DNA of 64,000 nucleotides from Sodalis sp. dw_96 (GCF_018449575.1 NZ_JAAVUT010000002.1:310001-374000), one strand, 5' to 3'; positions 9,314 to 18,301 are shown, counted from the stretch's first letter. Notes: generated by a model from the sequence alone, not told the origin. Numbers and translations: made by a program.

Positions 9314-9352
9314 ACAGTATTGTATTGAGATTGAGGCGTCAAGGGTTTTATA

Positions 9353-9988
9353 ATGAACGTTACCGAATTTGCGGTACCACCAGGATTTGTTATGGGCCGT
9401 CACAGAGAGTTTGATGTGGACCAGGCGCTGGAGGCGGCCTTGTCCGTCTTTTGGCAGAAGGGATATGAGGGGACCTCTTTTGAGGATCTCACGCAGGCCA
9501 CCGGCGTCGCCCGTCCCGGCCTCTATTCAGCCTTCGGCAATAAGGAGGCATTGTTCCTCCAGGCGCTGGATCTTTACGGTGCAAAATATCTGGGTTTCAT
9601 GAGCCAGGCGCTGGATGAGCCGACATCTTACAAGGTCGTGGAACGCACCTTGCACGGTTGCGCCGTGCTGCATACCCTATCCGCCAACCATCCCGGTTGC
9701 CTGGGATTGAACGGCGCCCTGGCATGTTCCGACGAATCGGAGTCCGTCAGGCAAGAGCTCATCAGGCGCCGCGCAGCTTCACAGCTTGCGCTGCGCCGCC
9801 GGCTGGAGCGTGCACAGCGGGAGGGAGATCTCTTGCCGTCGGCGGACTGCGCCACCCTTGCCGAGTACGTGATGATCGTTTCACAAGGTATGGCGGTACA
9901 AGCCAAAGCGGGGGTTTCCCGGAAGTCCCTGGAAAAACTTGCCGAGCATGTGTTGAGCACATGGCCCACACCCCCTGCAACCCGGTAA
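9353..9988 (+). CDS. TetR/AcrR family transcriptional regulator
   Basis: 211 residues from ATG 9353; an alternative start at 9392 (MGRHREFD, with AGGA six bases upstream) gives 198 residues and matches the usual family N-terminus. The HTH is FEDLTQATGVARPGLYSAFGNKEALFLQAL (about 44-73). The C-terminal ligand domain has the LGLNGALACSDESE segment with a Cys, common in regulators of SDR or quinone-response genes. Divergent from two SDR genes with a palindrome between them, it is probably their local repressor. Confidence 0.9.
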   Translation: MNVTEFAVPPGFVMGRHREFDVDQALEAALSVFWQKGYEGTSFEDLTQATGVARPGLYSAFGNKEALFLQALDLYGAKYLGFMSQALDEPTSYKVVERTLHGCAVLHTLSANHPGCLGLNGALACSDESESVRQELIRRRAASQLALRRRLERAQREGDLLPSADCATLAEYVMIVSQGMAVQAKAGVSRKSLEKLAEHVLSTWPTPPATR

Positions 9989-10118
9989 GGAGCTTATGTA
10001 CGTCGTTCGTCATCCAACTCCCCTGGAGCGCTGATAACTGGCGTTCGCTTTCATAACCGAACGCGCGTTCATGCGTCAATAAATCAACGTTAACCTGAAC
10101 CTGGGAGGAAGCGCGGGC

Positions 10119-11012
10119 TCATTCGTCCATCCCCCCATCGGTCAAGAATTCCGCCAGCTGTCGCCGCGCATTGCCGTTCAAGGTGGTCAGAGGTAAAGGC
10201 AGACAAGGGGGATTGACGAGTCCTTGGATCTCGGCGGCGGATGCAATGACGCGCAGGCTGCCGTATTGACGGAAAAGCGCCCATAGAGATTCAAGACGCG
10301 CCGACAGCCTGACGGCCTCGTTCCCCTGGCCGTCCAGAGCGGCGCGGGTGATAGCCAGCGTGGTTTTGGGAAACAGTCCGCCGATAACGGAATACCAGAC
10401 GTCACATCCCGCGTTCAGGCCCGCGGCGCCGAAAGCATCCCCGCTAATACCCACCGTCACGTGGGAAGGGATCAGGGCGCGCAGCCGTTCGACCCTGGCT
10501 TTTGCCGCCAACGGGTCTTCAGGCACCCCGGGGATCTTGATGGAGCGCACCTGCGGCAACCGTGCAATCCGGCCATGGAGCTCATCGCTGAACACGAAAT
10601 GCGTCGTGCTGGGATTGTCGTATACGCAAAGCGGTACGGAGAGGGAACGGGACACCGATTCATAAAGCCCGAACACTTCATCATCGGTCAGTTTCTGATA
10701 GGACACCGGTGCCAGCAGAACCGCGCTCGCACCCGCTTTCTGCGCGTCTTCGGCCAGATCCAGCACATCGCGAACGCGTAACGCGCCAATACCCACCATC
10801 ACCGGCACACCTTCGGCATGCTCTATCGCAAGCCTGGCGACATAGGCACGCTCGGCGCGGCTAAGGTAAACATAGCTGCCGGTTGAGCCGAGGGCGCCGA
10901 TGGAATCCACTCCCGATTCCACAAGGCGTTTTATCAGGCGCAGGAACGCCTGTTCATCAATGCCCGTCTCATTCATGGGCGTGAGCGGGAAAGCGCTTAA
11001 ACCAGAAAACAT
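10119..11012 (-). CDS. Dihydrodipicolinate synthase / N-acetylneuraminate lyase family protein
   Basis: 297 residues from 11012, where AAGGAA lies ten bases upstream; a longer frame to 11048 is less likely. The TIM-barrel signature is clear: GALGSTGSYVYLSRAE (carboxylate-binding loop), VLLAPVSYQ with the catalytic Tyr, and VRSIKIPGVPED with the Schiff-base Lys. The family condenses or cleaves pyruvate-containing substrates (DapA, NanA, KDG aldolase). The real dapA is normally elsewhere and essential, so this is probably a catabolic paralogue. No partner pathway genes are adjacent. A broken LysR gene next door could once have regulated it. Confidence 0.88.
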   Translation of the reverse strand: MFSGLSAFPLTPMNETGIDEQAFLRLIKRLVESGVDSIGALGSTGSYVYLSRAERAYVARLAIEHAEGVPVMVGIGALRVRDVLDLAEDAQKAGASAVLLAPVSYQKLTDDEVFGLYESVSRSLSVPLCVYDNPSTTHFVFSDELHGRIARLPQVRSIKIPGVPEDPLAAKARVERLRALIPSHVTVGISGDAFGAAGLNAGCDVWYSVIGGLFPKTTLAITRAALDGQGNEAVRLSARLESLWALFRQYGSLRVIASAAEIQGLVNPPCLPLPLTTLNGNARRQLAEFLTDGGMDE

Positions 11013-11115
11013 ATTTAATGTTCCTTTTTTAGTCTTGCCCGCTATCACTGCATTTTTTTATGGGGTCAGTTTGTTATCAAGCACACATATACCACCGAAG
11101 CGATAAACGCCCAAT

Positions 11116-11390
11116 AGGCCATCGTCGTTTTTTATCACCAGGCAAACCGCAATGGCCGGCCCCGCTCCATAGTATTTGTCGCGGCAAAAGCCGGCGCCGA
11201 CGTCGCCCTGCTTCCGCATTTTATCGGGCGCGGCGATATGGCGCTCAACCACTGCAGTCTGGATCACGTGCCGCCGCCGCGAGAGCTTTGGCTCATTACC
11301 CGACGGAAAGTCCGTCAGGACCCGCCCACCAAAACGGCGGTGGATTTCCTGATTCAACTCTTTGCCGGTGAACGGGAATTATTCGAATAA
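11116..11390 (+). pseudogene. LysR-type regulator, C-terminal remnant
   Basis: Reading the frame that ends at the TAA 11388-11390 gives VFVAAKAGADVALLPHFIGR and then DMALNHCSLDHVPPPRELWL, closing with a helix VDFLIQLFAGERELFE. This is the end of a LysR substrate-binding domain (the AGxGxALLPxF core and the final alpha helix). The frame is closed by a TAG at 11113-11115, and no HTH domain is present upstream. The gene is truncated at its 5' side, divergent from the DapA-like gene. Confidence 0.7.
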
Positions 11391-11444
11391 GAAACATTGA
11401 AGCGAACAACTACGCCACCTACCTCGCACGGGTAAGATCAATGC

Positions 11445-12218
11445 TCAGGATTTATCCCTTGCCACCTTGTCATAGCCGAGCCGGCCGATAAAAGGCAAAC
11501 GCAGCGCCGGGGACATGACATCAACGCCCACATTAAATCCCAAGATATTGATCTCGACCCCCTCTTCCACCCCTAGCGTCACTCCCAGCACGCCCAGCAA
11601 TGATACCTGCACGCCCCTGCCCGACGGGGATAAGCCAATAGGGTGCAGCAACGTCCGGTAATCCTTGCCGATGGCATTGGCCGGCAGGTCCAGCCGCAGT
11701 TCAGGCACTTCCCTGCCGATGTGGGCCATAAAGGTATTGCTATTCGGGCCGGGCCAGGCGTGATAGGTATGTGGATAGGGATAGCTATTGATGGCGGCTT
11801 CAATGCGCGGGATCATGGCCTCGGCACGAGCGCCGCGATGATCCACCAATAGTTTGGGCCGTGAGCCGTACCAGTATCCGTCGGGGATGGCGTAGTCGCG
11901 GCGAACCACGTCATCGCTGCCCCAACTGATGACATCGTATCGGCTGTATTGGGTTTCCCCCGCCTTTTTGAAGATGATCCAGGGATGAACCGCCACCAGA
12001 CCTCGCCACCCATAAGTGGGTGCCGCATAGATTTGAACGATCGCCGTATCCCGAAGCTGTACCGGATCCGGCGCAATACCGGCGGAATCCTGCCGGGCTG
12101 TCCACCAGTGCTGCCCTGTAAAGACTTCACCGCTCTGCTTGGCCTTGGACCAGCTTTGTCCAAAGGATAACAGCATGATACAGAGAAAACCGATAATGAA
12201 GGTTTTGAGGTAGATCAT
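11445..12218 (-). CDS. DUF3750 family protein
   Basis: 257 residues starting with a hydrophobic helix (MIYLKTFIIGFLCIMLLSFGQ) that would act as signal peptide or anchor. The body contains VQIYAAPTYGWRGLVAVHPWIIF, RYDVISWG, YPYPHTYHAWPGPNSNTF and a glycine-rich LLGVLGVTLGVEEGVEINILG stretch near the end, all features I associate with the DUF3750 family. AAGGAC precedes the ATG. The biochemical role is not known. It is probably located at the membrane or in the periplasm. Confidence 0.8.
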   Translation of the reverse strand: MIYLKTFIIGFLCIMLLSFGQSWSKAKQSGEVFTGQHWWTARQDSAGIAPDPVQLRDTAIVQIYAAPTYGWRGLVAVHPWIIFKKAGETQYSRYDVISWGSDDVVRRDYAIPDGYWYGSRPKLLVDHRGARAEAMIPRIEAAINSYPYPHTYHAWPGPNSNTFMAHIGREVPELRLDLPANAIGKDYRTLLHPIGLSPSGRGVQVSLLGVLGVTLGVEEGVEINILGFNVGVDVMSPALRLPFIGRLGYDKVARDKS

Positions 12219-12469
12219 ATGTCCTTAGTCTGCCGGCTTAATATGCGTTGGCTGAATATTCAGCCTAATCCTCTCAGAAGATTTTGCTATAAAGCTTTAC
12301 AAAAATGACAGGTGATGAGGCGGGAGAGGGAACAGTTTGCGGGGCACGATACTTGCGACACCATGGTCAAACCAGCTGTTAGTGTAGTGGCTCCAGCGTT
12401 GGGTGGAAAGCACAAAATTTGCCACCCGTCATTAATGGACGGGCCAAAAACGCGGATCAACCTCCACAT

Positions 12470-12494
12470 CCCGAGGCCCGGTCAGGGCCTCGGG
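12470..12494 (-). terminator. Hairpin downstream of ampC
   Basis: CCCGAGGCCC and GGGCCTCGGG form a perfect ten-base stem around a five-base loop, 18 bases past the ampC stop. A second smaller hairpin (CCCGTC/GACGGG, 12425-12443) follows with a weak T-rich tail. There is no long T run, so the stem may stabilise the 3' end rather than terminate by itself. Confidence 0.5.
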
Positions 12495-12511
12495 ACTAAG
12501 TCCGGCCGGAT

Positions 12512-13690
12512 TCAGCGAGACAATGCGGTCTGTTTATCGATGTCGTTAAAGATTTGCCATGCCGCCTGGGCCCGCTCAACATTCGGATAATTTCGGTTGG
12601 CAAGCATCACGATACCCATTTTTTTCTCCGGGATAAATGCCACATAGGCGCCAAAGCCGTCGGTAGCGCCGGTTTTATTCAACAAAACGGCTTGCAGGGG
12701 AGGCGTGGCGGGGGTGATGGATTCAACCGGATTGATATTATACGTCATCTCATTCTTGTTGCCCTCAATAACGGCGCCGAGCGCCACCGGCCAAGGATAT
12801 TGCTCCCAGAGCATATCCTGGGTGTATTTCGCCGTGGAGAAATAGCCCCGATGGGTTTCAGTCACGGCTTGCTGCACGGCAGTTCCCTCCCCCGCTTGCT
12901 TCATATTGGCTTCCACAAACCGGATCATATCGGCGGAAGTCGACTTTACGCCGTAGGCTTCATCACTCAATATGCCGGAATTGACGCGTACCGGCTTATC
13001 CTGCTTGTTATATCCCCAGGCATAGTTTTTCATCTCTCCATCAGGCACGTTGATCCAGGTATGGCGCATGTCCAGCCCCGGCAAGATAACGTTGCGCAGC
13101 AAATTGACATAGGTATCTCCCATCGCCCTGGCGGAAATAAGCCCCAGGGTACCGATACTGATATTGGAGTATGAACGCCCCTGGCCCGCGCTTTCCGGAC
13201 GCCATGCGTGCAAGTACTCCATCAGTTGCGCCTCGTTGGTCACCGTCTCCGGAACCTGCAGCGGCATCCCACCCGTGGTATGGGTGGCCAGATTGACAAG
13301 GGATAAATTGCCGAAAGGCGTATCCTTCAATGAAGGCAGGTAATTACTGACTTTTTCCACCAAGGATAACTTTTTTTGCAAATCGGCATAGGCGGCCAGC
13401 GTCACATTGAAGGTTTTGCTCACCGAACCCAGTTCAAACAGCGTATCGGCAGCGACTTTCTTTTCAGGTGTTACCGAAGCCAGCCCGTAATTATAATAAT
13501 ACTGCCGGCCATCAACCGTCAAAGCAACAGCCATTCCGGGGATGTTATGTGCCTTCATTAGGGGAAGGATTGAACTATCTACCTTGGCGCGATACATATC
13601 CGCATCTTTGTTAGGTGCGCCTTGAGCGCCCACGGATGTTGCCAACATGGATGATATTGCAATCGAGGGAAATATATTTTTTGTATTCAT
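12512..13690 (-). CDS. ampC: Class C beta-lactamase (AmpC type)
   Basis: 392 residues with an N-terminal signal peptide ending near SVGAQGAP. The three serine beta-lactamase motifs are in place: SVSK (nucleophilic Ser and Lys), YSN (general base Tyr) and KTG near residue 343. Other family landmarks are GSVSKTFN, THTTGGMPLQ and YKNYAWGY-like KNYAWGYNKQDK. It hydrolyses cephalosporins in the periplasm. No ampR is present on either side: upstream is a 730-base A+T-rich gap with no gene. The usual AmpR-mediated induction therefore cannot work from an adjacent gene. Confidence 0.93.
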   Translation of the reverse strand: MNTKNIFPSIAISSMLATSVGAQGAPNKDADMYRAKVDSSILPLMKAHNIPGMAVALTVDGRQYYYNYGLASVTPEKKVAADTLFELGSVSKTFNVTLAAYADLQKKLSLVEKVSNYLPSLKDTPFGNLSLVNLATHTTGGMPLQVPETVTNEAQLMEYLHAWRPESAGQGRSYSNISIGTLGLISARAMGDTYVNLLRNVILPGLDMRHTWINVPDGEMKNYAWGYNKQDKPVRVNSGILSDEAYGVKSTSADMIRFVEANMKQAGEGTAVQQAVTETHRGYFSTAKYTQDMLWEQYPWPVALGAVIEGNKNEMTYNINPVESITPATPPLQAVLLNKTGATDGFGAYVAFIPEKKMGIVMLANRNYPNVERAQAAWQIFNDIDKQTALSR

Positions 13691-14421
13691 AAAGTTCTCA
13701 TAACTTTCGTTAAAAAAATAATAAAATTAATGCATTGGTGAATAATTTATAGTCTTTTGAAAAATACAGGACATCTCGCGGCCAGAGTGATTTGCTTAAT
13801 CATCTATTTTTGGTAAACGATTGTTGCGCGAGCGTTACAGTAGAGCCATTTTTGCATTGAAATAGATGATCAGCTAAATAATTATTCTTTCATTCTTACA
13901 GTACATCCCAAATTTTGATCCATCAATATAGATATACTTTACGATAATAGCCGCCGAGTCAAAATATTTTTTCCACAGTATTTATTATGAAAGCCCACAA
14001 TCCATTATTTCGCATCAAATAAACATTTTTGCATATATGATGAATATAACAATTACATAGTCATATACTAAAATGTGTTGATACGGGCGCTACAGACATG
14101 TGTGGCGGTGAGCTATTCCCCCAGCACAATACCGTCACGTTTGATAAGGGACAAACACTTTGTTAGCTAAAGTGCGGGAACAACCATGGTATTTACCGCA
14201 AGATGCGGAATATTTAACCCATTTCTCTTTTTTGATTTGTTTAACATATATGGCGATACACTTAATTTGGGACTGTTTATCCGAAACAAGCCCGCCTTTT
14301 AATAACGGCTGCGTTAACGGGATTTTTAATATCCATCGCGGCAATTGCGCCCAAGAAAAAAGGTTGAAAGCCCACACCACTTCACGCGGTTAATGACGAG
14401 TCAATATACAGAACGCCCTGC
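13691..14421. other. Long A+T-rich intergenic region
   Basis: About 730 bases with several runs of A/T upstream of ampC, so it should hold the ampC promoter. Two overlapping frames near 14135-14393 give 77-81 residues on opposite strands, but neither has a ribosome binding site or a recognisable motif. I see no repeat, tRNA or gene remnant that I can name. Confidence 0.4.
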
Positions 14422-14982
14422 TTATTTGATGCTCTCCTGATAACGGAAGCAAGCGCGATCATGGTCGTTGACGATGCCCACCGCCTGCATCCAGGCATAG
14501 ACAATCGTCGGCCCGATGAACTTGAAGCCTCTTCGTTTCAGGTCCTTTGAAATTTTGCCGGACAGCTCTGTTTCGGTGGCAAAGCCCTTTCCCATCAGCG
14601 GTTCGCCGTGAGTGTAAGACCAGCAATAATCCGCGAAGTCCTCGCCGTTCGCCCGCATGTCGTTAAAAATCTGCGCGCCGCGAATCGTCGCCTGGATCTT
14701 TGCCCGCGCCCGCACGATCCCCGGATTTGCCAGCAGGCGATCAATGTCGTCGGCGCCGTAAGCCGCCACAACCCGTGGATCAAAGCCGTCAAAGGCCAGG
14801 CGAAAAGCGTCCCGCTTGCGCAGAATAATGTCCCATGACAGACCGGCCTGGAAACCCTCAAGCATCAGCGTCTCCCACAGCATACGCGGATCCCGTTGCG
14901 GCACGCCCCACTCCGTATCGTGATAATGCTGCATCAAAGGTCCTGAATTCGCCCACGTGCAGCGATGTCGGTTATCCGTCAT
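14422..14982 (-). CDS. tag: DNA-3-methyladenine glycosylase I
   Basis: 186 residues. The N-terminus RCTWANSGPLMQHYHDTEWG supplies the zinc-binding Cys and the Tyr/Trp pocket; LMLEGFQAGLSWDIILRKRDAFR is the family signature; the end NDHDRACF carries the zinc-snap His and Cys. Tag excises 3-methyladenine from alkylated DNA. AGGAGG precedes the ATG. The length matches E. coli Tag (187). It stands alone beside an HxlR remnant. Confidence 0.93.
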   Translation of the reverse strand: MTDNRHRCTWANSGPLMQHYHDTEWGVPQRDPRMLWETLMLEGFQAGLSWDIILRKRDAFRLAFDGFDPRVVAAYGADDIDRLLANPGIVRARAKIQATIRGAQIFNDMRANGEDFADYCWSYTHGEPLMGKGFATETELSGKISKDLKRRGFKFIGPTIVYAWMQAVGIVNDHDRACFRYQESIK

Positions 14983-15153
14983 TTGCGTCCTCCTGGACGA
15001 TTACCGGTCGTTAATCCGCTTTGCCTTTACCTTTGTGATCATACAGGCATGCCCTGTGCGTTGTCTTAAAGGTCGTGGCAAACGGGGCATGCTTTTAAAC
15101 TGTCATCCTACTCGTAAAATGCACTGTGGCTGATTCATTGAATCAAAGGCTAA

Positions 15154-15345
15154 CTGCGCAACCTGGAGCGGGATGGCCTTCTGTCCCGTGAAATATTCCC
15201 CGAGGTGCCGCCGAGAGTGGAATATGAATTGACTGAGCTCGGCCTTAGCCTGCTGGAGCCGATGAAGCATTTGGTTCAGTGGATTGGCGGCAATTGGGAT
15301 GCCATCAAGCAAGCGAGAGAGGGTTATGACAAGGGGGAGCGCTGA
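15154..15345 (+). pseudogene. HxlR-type regulator, C-terminal remnant
   Basis: The frame ending at TGA 15343-15345 reads LRNLERDGLLSREIFPEVPP, then RVEYELTELGLSLLEPMKHL and VQWIGGNWDAI. That is the wing of the winged helix plus the C-terminal helix of HxlR regulators. A stop codon sits immediately before it (TAA 15151), and the first half of the winged helix is missing. It is a truncated relic with no start codon. Confidence 0.7.
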
Positions 15346-15409
15346 GCCGAAGACGCCCCCTCAAGTAAGGCAACATTTACCTCGTTGGTAACCATGCCCA
15401 TATTCGATA

Positions 15410-15937
15410 TCAACTGACCAAGGCTTTCAATTCCTTTGCCGATGGGGGCGCTAAGCGGTGGGCCTCTTTTGCCACATTAACCCGCATCGCCACCTCAGCA
15501 AGTTCCAACATATCTTGCGCCAACCGATAGTTTCCTCTGGCCTGCAACCAGGACAAGATATCCGCAAGGTGCCAAATCGATGCGCTGGCTTCATGGACCG
15601 GCGCCGGAAAATTGCCCGGATGGGCCAGCATCAGCTTGCGCATATTCTGTCTCGACACGCCTACAATCTCAGCTGCATCAGTCAGTCCCACCAGATCCGG
15701 CGCCGCTTCGATAAGCGTCGCCGAGGGTACGGCGCGACGAACATCCGCCAGCGCACTGCGTACGGCAGCCTCGGCATTCTTAGCCTCCCGAGTGAATTCC
15801 AACGCCAGCCTGCCCGGCAGCCCTATGCCCACCAGAGCATCGTCGCAGCCGGCTTCGCCCAGACGTTCGACAATCGCATCCGTTTCGCAGTCCTCAGCGG
15901 CAAGCTGGTACTTTAAGGTAAAGGTAAATTCCATCAT
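15410..15937 (-). CDS. Putative antitoxin: HicB-like domain plus AlpA-type HTH
   Basis: 175 residues. The first 75 residues (KYQLAAEDCETDAIVERL ... GLPGRLALEFTREAKNAEAAVRSALADV) have the alternating pattern of a small alpha/beta ligand or antitoxin domain reminiscent of HicB. The middle, LTDAAEIVGVSRQNMRKLML with FPAPVHEASASIWHLADILSWL, is an AlpA/MerR-like helix-turn-helix. The ATG overlaps the stop of the upstream small gene by four bases (ATGATG), so the two are translationally coupled. DNA binding and autoregulation of the pair are likely; the antitoxin role is inference. Confidence 0.65.
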   Translation of the reverse strand: MMEFTFTLKYQLAAEDCETDAIVERLGEAGCDDALVGIGLPGRLALEFTREAKNAEAAVRSALADVRRAVPSATLIEAAPDLVGLTDAAEIVGVSRQNMRKLMLAHPGNFPAPVHEASASIWHLADILSWLQARGNYRLAQDMLELAEVAMRVNVAKEAHRLAPPSAKELKALVS

Positions 15938-16209
15938 TTCTCCTTGTCGTCAGGATCACACCATTTGCGATGCGTTGTGCAATTATCCACGACCCGGCGC
16001 AGGGCGCGAGCATGGTTGCCGGGATTCTTAGGCGTGCTCCAGACGCTGGTAATGCAAAACTCTCCGTAGCGACACTCATTTTCATTATAAGGGCAGTAGA
16101 TCTTCCCCCAGGCATGACTGCCGCCAACGTCGATTCGCCAATGTTGCTCTTCAGCATATCTGAGTGCCTCTTCCACCTCTTTCCTTGAATGCGAGGGACG
16201 TGTCATCAT
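15934..16209 (-). CDS. Putative small toxin, HicA-like, cysteine-rich
   Basis: 91 residues, first gene of a two-gene unit with GGAGG upstream. SRKEVEEALRYAEEQHWRID followed by GGSHAWGKIYCP resembles the HicA dsRBD-like fold with its GGSH catalytic His. Four cysteines (CPYNENEC, GEFC, VVDNC) and the segment TSVWSTPKNPGNHARALRRVV are features beyond classical HicA. The small size, basic C-terminus and overlap with a DNA-binding partner fit a type II toxin. This is a family-level guess and activity is untested. Confidence 0.6.
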   Translation of the reverse strand: MMTRPSHSRKEVEEALRYAEEQHWRIDVGGSHAWGKIYCPYNENECRYGEFCITSVWSTPKNPGNHARALRRVVDNCTTHRKWCDPDDKEK

Positions 16210-16287
16210 TGACCTCCAGAATAGATTTTTGCATGTGAGTTGTCAAGTGACAACCTTGCTATCTTGAACTTGCATATAGTGACGTCT

Positions 16288-16476
16288 TTAACACGGGTCC
16301 GTCATACTCTCCGGCAACAGCGTAGACAGTGAGTTCAGGCAGCCGATAAGGTCTTTAGCGATGCTGGAAGCACTGTTGCAAATTTGGCCTATCTGCCAGA
16401 TAGAGGTGAGATTGTTCAGGGCGATGCCGGTGAGTATCGAAATTTTTTCTTCTGTGAGATGACGATTTTTTGCCAT
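16288..16476 (-). CDS. Small hypothetical protein
   Basis: 62 residues, MAKNRHLTEEKISILTGIAL then a Ser/Leu-rich helix. It has no good Shine-Dalgarno sequence and no family I recognise. It lies between the toxin-antitoxin-like pair and the Fic gene. It could be a real short gene or chance coding; I keep it at low confidence because the composition is helix-forming and not antisense to another gene. Confidence 0.3.
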   Translation of the reverse strand: MAKNRHLTEEKISILTGIALNNLTSIWQIGQICNSASSIAKDLIGCLNSLSTLLPESMTDPC

Positions 16477-16602
16477 TAGGGATGAGGAAGGGTATCAATG
16501 CGGGGTAGATTTGTAGCCTTTAACTTAACCAGCGTATTATCGGAGTTCTCAGGTTAAGACAAAATAACCTCTCCCATCGACTGACCCAGCGTGAGGGCAA
16601 TA

Positions 16603-18138
16603 TTAAGGTTTGGCACTGCTATCCTCAAACGCGGAGCGCACAGCCTCCACGACATGCTGCGCCGTGAGCACATCCTCCAGGAGCGGATATTCCGCTCTCA
16701 ATTTGCCGGACACGCGCCAGCCGTTTTGTTTGACAGAACGGATAATCCTGTTCGCGTCCTGGCTTGGCATCTCAATGACATCCTTAAGGTTTTCCTGCGC
16801 GAGCTGAAAGGTGGCCAATTCCCTCGCCTCGTCTGCCATCTCATATCTTACCGTATGCTTAATCACCCGCGCGGTGAACAGCACATGCTCGGTCAGATCC
16901 GGATAGCGCCAGGCAAAACAAGCGTCCTCATAGTCATCAAAAATAAAGTTGCTGCGGGTGCCATCTTCACATGCCACCACTTCGCCAAACCGGTAAGCCG
17001 TTGCATAGCGCCGCATAAACGGGCGGGAAAACACCTCGAGCGTGCGATTGTAAGCCGCGCGAAAATGGGGAGAACTGACGATCGTGGCAGATACCGGCAG
17101 AATGATGCCGTCAGGGACCGCCCTATCACGCACCAGTGCGTCATTTATCAGAAAACGGTGGATCCGGCCATTACCGTCTCTCATTGGATGGATATAGACA
17201 AAAGCAAAGGCCAACGCCCCGGCACGCACCATAGGCTCGGCCCCTCGGGTCGCAACTTCAAATGCTTTAAGGCCCTCCAGCATGCCCACCGCTGCCTCGA
17301 AGTGGGGAGCGATATAGTGGACAAGATTTTGACGCAGGGTGGACTGCCCGACAAAAACCGGCGAGCGACGCAGGCCCAGTCCCACGGCATCCCGGCCCAA
17401 AATACCGGATTGCAAGGTATATAAACTGTCGCTGCCCAGCGGGTCTTCAATATGGCCACAATACTGTTCAATAACATGGGCGAACCGCTGGATCCGATCG
17501 GTATGGTCAGACTCCTTTTCTATCAAAAAGCTTGCACGGGACTCATTAAACGTCAGCCAGCCGGCGGTACGCATCAGCAGATCGGCGCCGAACGCTTTGT
17601 CCAGTTCAACCAGCGCGGCAGTGAGATCAAAATGCAGCGCGTCCTGAAGCGCTGTAGTCCGACGAATCAAAGGGCAAAACGCGACCGTCCCCGGCAGATT
17701 ATTATTGATCCGCCAGCGACGCTCGCGCAGCGGTTCGACCCTGGTGAAATAGTCCTGACCGGAGATGGCATCAATATATTTGCCATTGGTCAGGTCCGGC
17801 ACATCCAGCCGCGTTCCGGTCAGCCACTCGTACAGAAAACCCGCACGGCGCGCGTACTGGCCGAAAGGCTCGCGTCGACACCATGCCGCGATAGGCTCGG
17901 GGCCGATGGCGGCAAAAAGGCGGGCAAAGAACTCCATATGGATCTCTTCGTATTTGAGCCCGAATTCGAAATGCCCCGCGAAGTCATTCGCCGGCCGGTA
18001 GCTGGCCGGATACTGATTTTTTATCAGTCCGCCCTCATCCTGATGGACGCGACCCGTGCCAATAGCTGACTCGACACGCAATAGCTGCGCCAACATGATG
18101 CCGTAAAGGCGTTCTAATACCTTGAAGCCAACCTGCAT
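16603..18138 (-). CDS. Fic/DOC domain protein (probable AMPylase)
   Basis: About 511 residues from ATG 18138 (CAGGA nine bases upstream). The Fic core is HPMRDGNGRIHR (HxFx(D/E)GNGRxxR type) roughly two thirds along, preceded by AFVYIHP. An N-terminal segment NESRASFLIEKES resembles the class II inhibitory helix (S/T)xxxE(G/N) but ends in Lys instead of Gly/Asn. Fic proteins transfer AMP or other nucleotides to target side chains. A short remnant of a second Fic gene lies at 26.7 kb. The long C-terminal part after the Fic core is not assigned. Confidence 0.85.
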   Translation of the reverse strand: MQVGFKVLERLYGIMLAQLLRVESAIGTGRVHQDEGGLIKNQYPASYRPANDFAGHFEFGLKYEEIHMEFFARLFAAIGPEPIAAWCRREPFGQYARRAGFLYEWLTGTRLDVPDLTNGKYIDAISGQDYFTRVEPLRERRWRINNNLPGTVAFCPLIRRTTALQDALHFDLTAALVELDKAFGADLLMRTAGWLTFNESRASFLIEKESDHTDRIQRFAHVIEQYCGHIEDPLGSDSLYTLQSGILGRDAVGLGLRRSPVFVGQSTLRQNLVHYIAPHFEAAVGMLEGLKAFEVATRGAEPMVRAGALAFAFVYIHPMRDGNGRIHRFLINDALVRDRAVPDGIILPVSATIVSSPHFRAAYNRTLEVFSRPFMRRYATAYRFGEVVACEDGTRSNFIFDDYEDACFAWRYPDLTEHVLFTARVIKHTVRYEMADEARELATFQLAQENLKDVIEMPSQDANRIIRSVKQNGWRVSGKLRAEYPLLEDVLTAQHVVEAVRSAFEDSSAKP

Positions 18139-18301
18139 AAGGCAAAATCCTGTATTGGGGCCGCGAAAATGATACTGAAATAATAAGATCCTTGGAAAAC
18201 GATAACATGAGGGCATTTAAAAGGCTATTTATGAAACGTATAAGTTCAGATCTGTAATGTGAAATTTGTATCTTCACTCGTTAGACCAGAAAGGATTTGG
18301 G

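Noticed and set aside
11060-11371. 103-codon plus-strand frame upstream of the DUF3750 gene
   Set aside because: The neighbouring frame gives a clear LysR C-terminus, so this frame is its shadow.
14135-14393. Overlapping frames of 77-81 codons on both strands upstream of tag
   Set aside because: Neither has a ribosome binding site or a motif; opposite-strand overlap of this kind is common by chance in this sequence.
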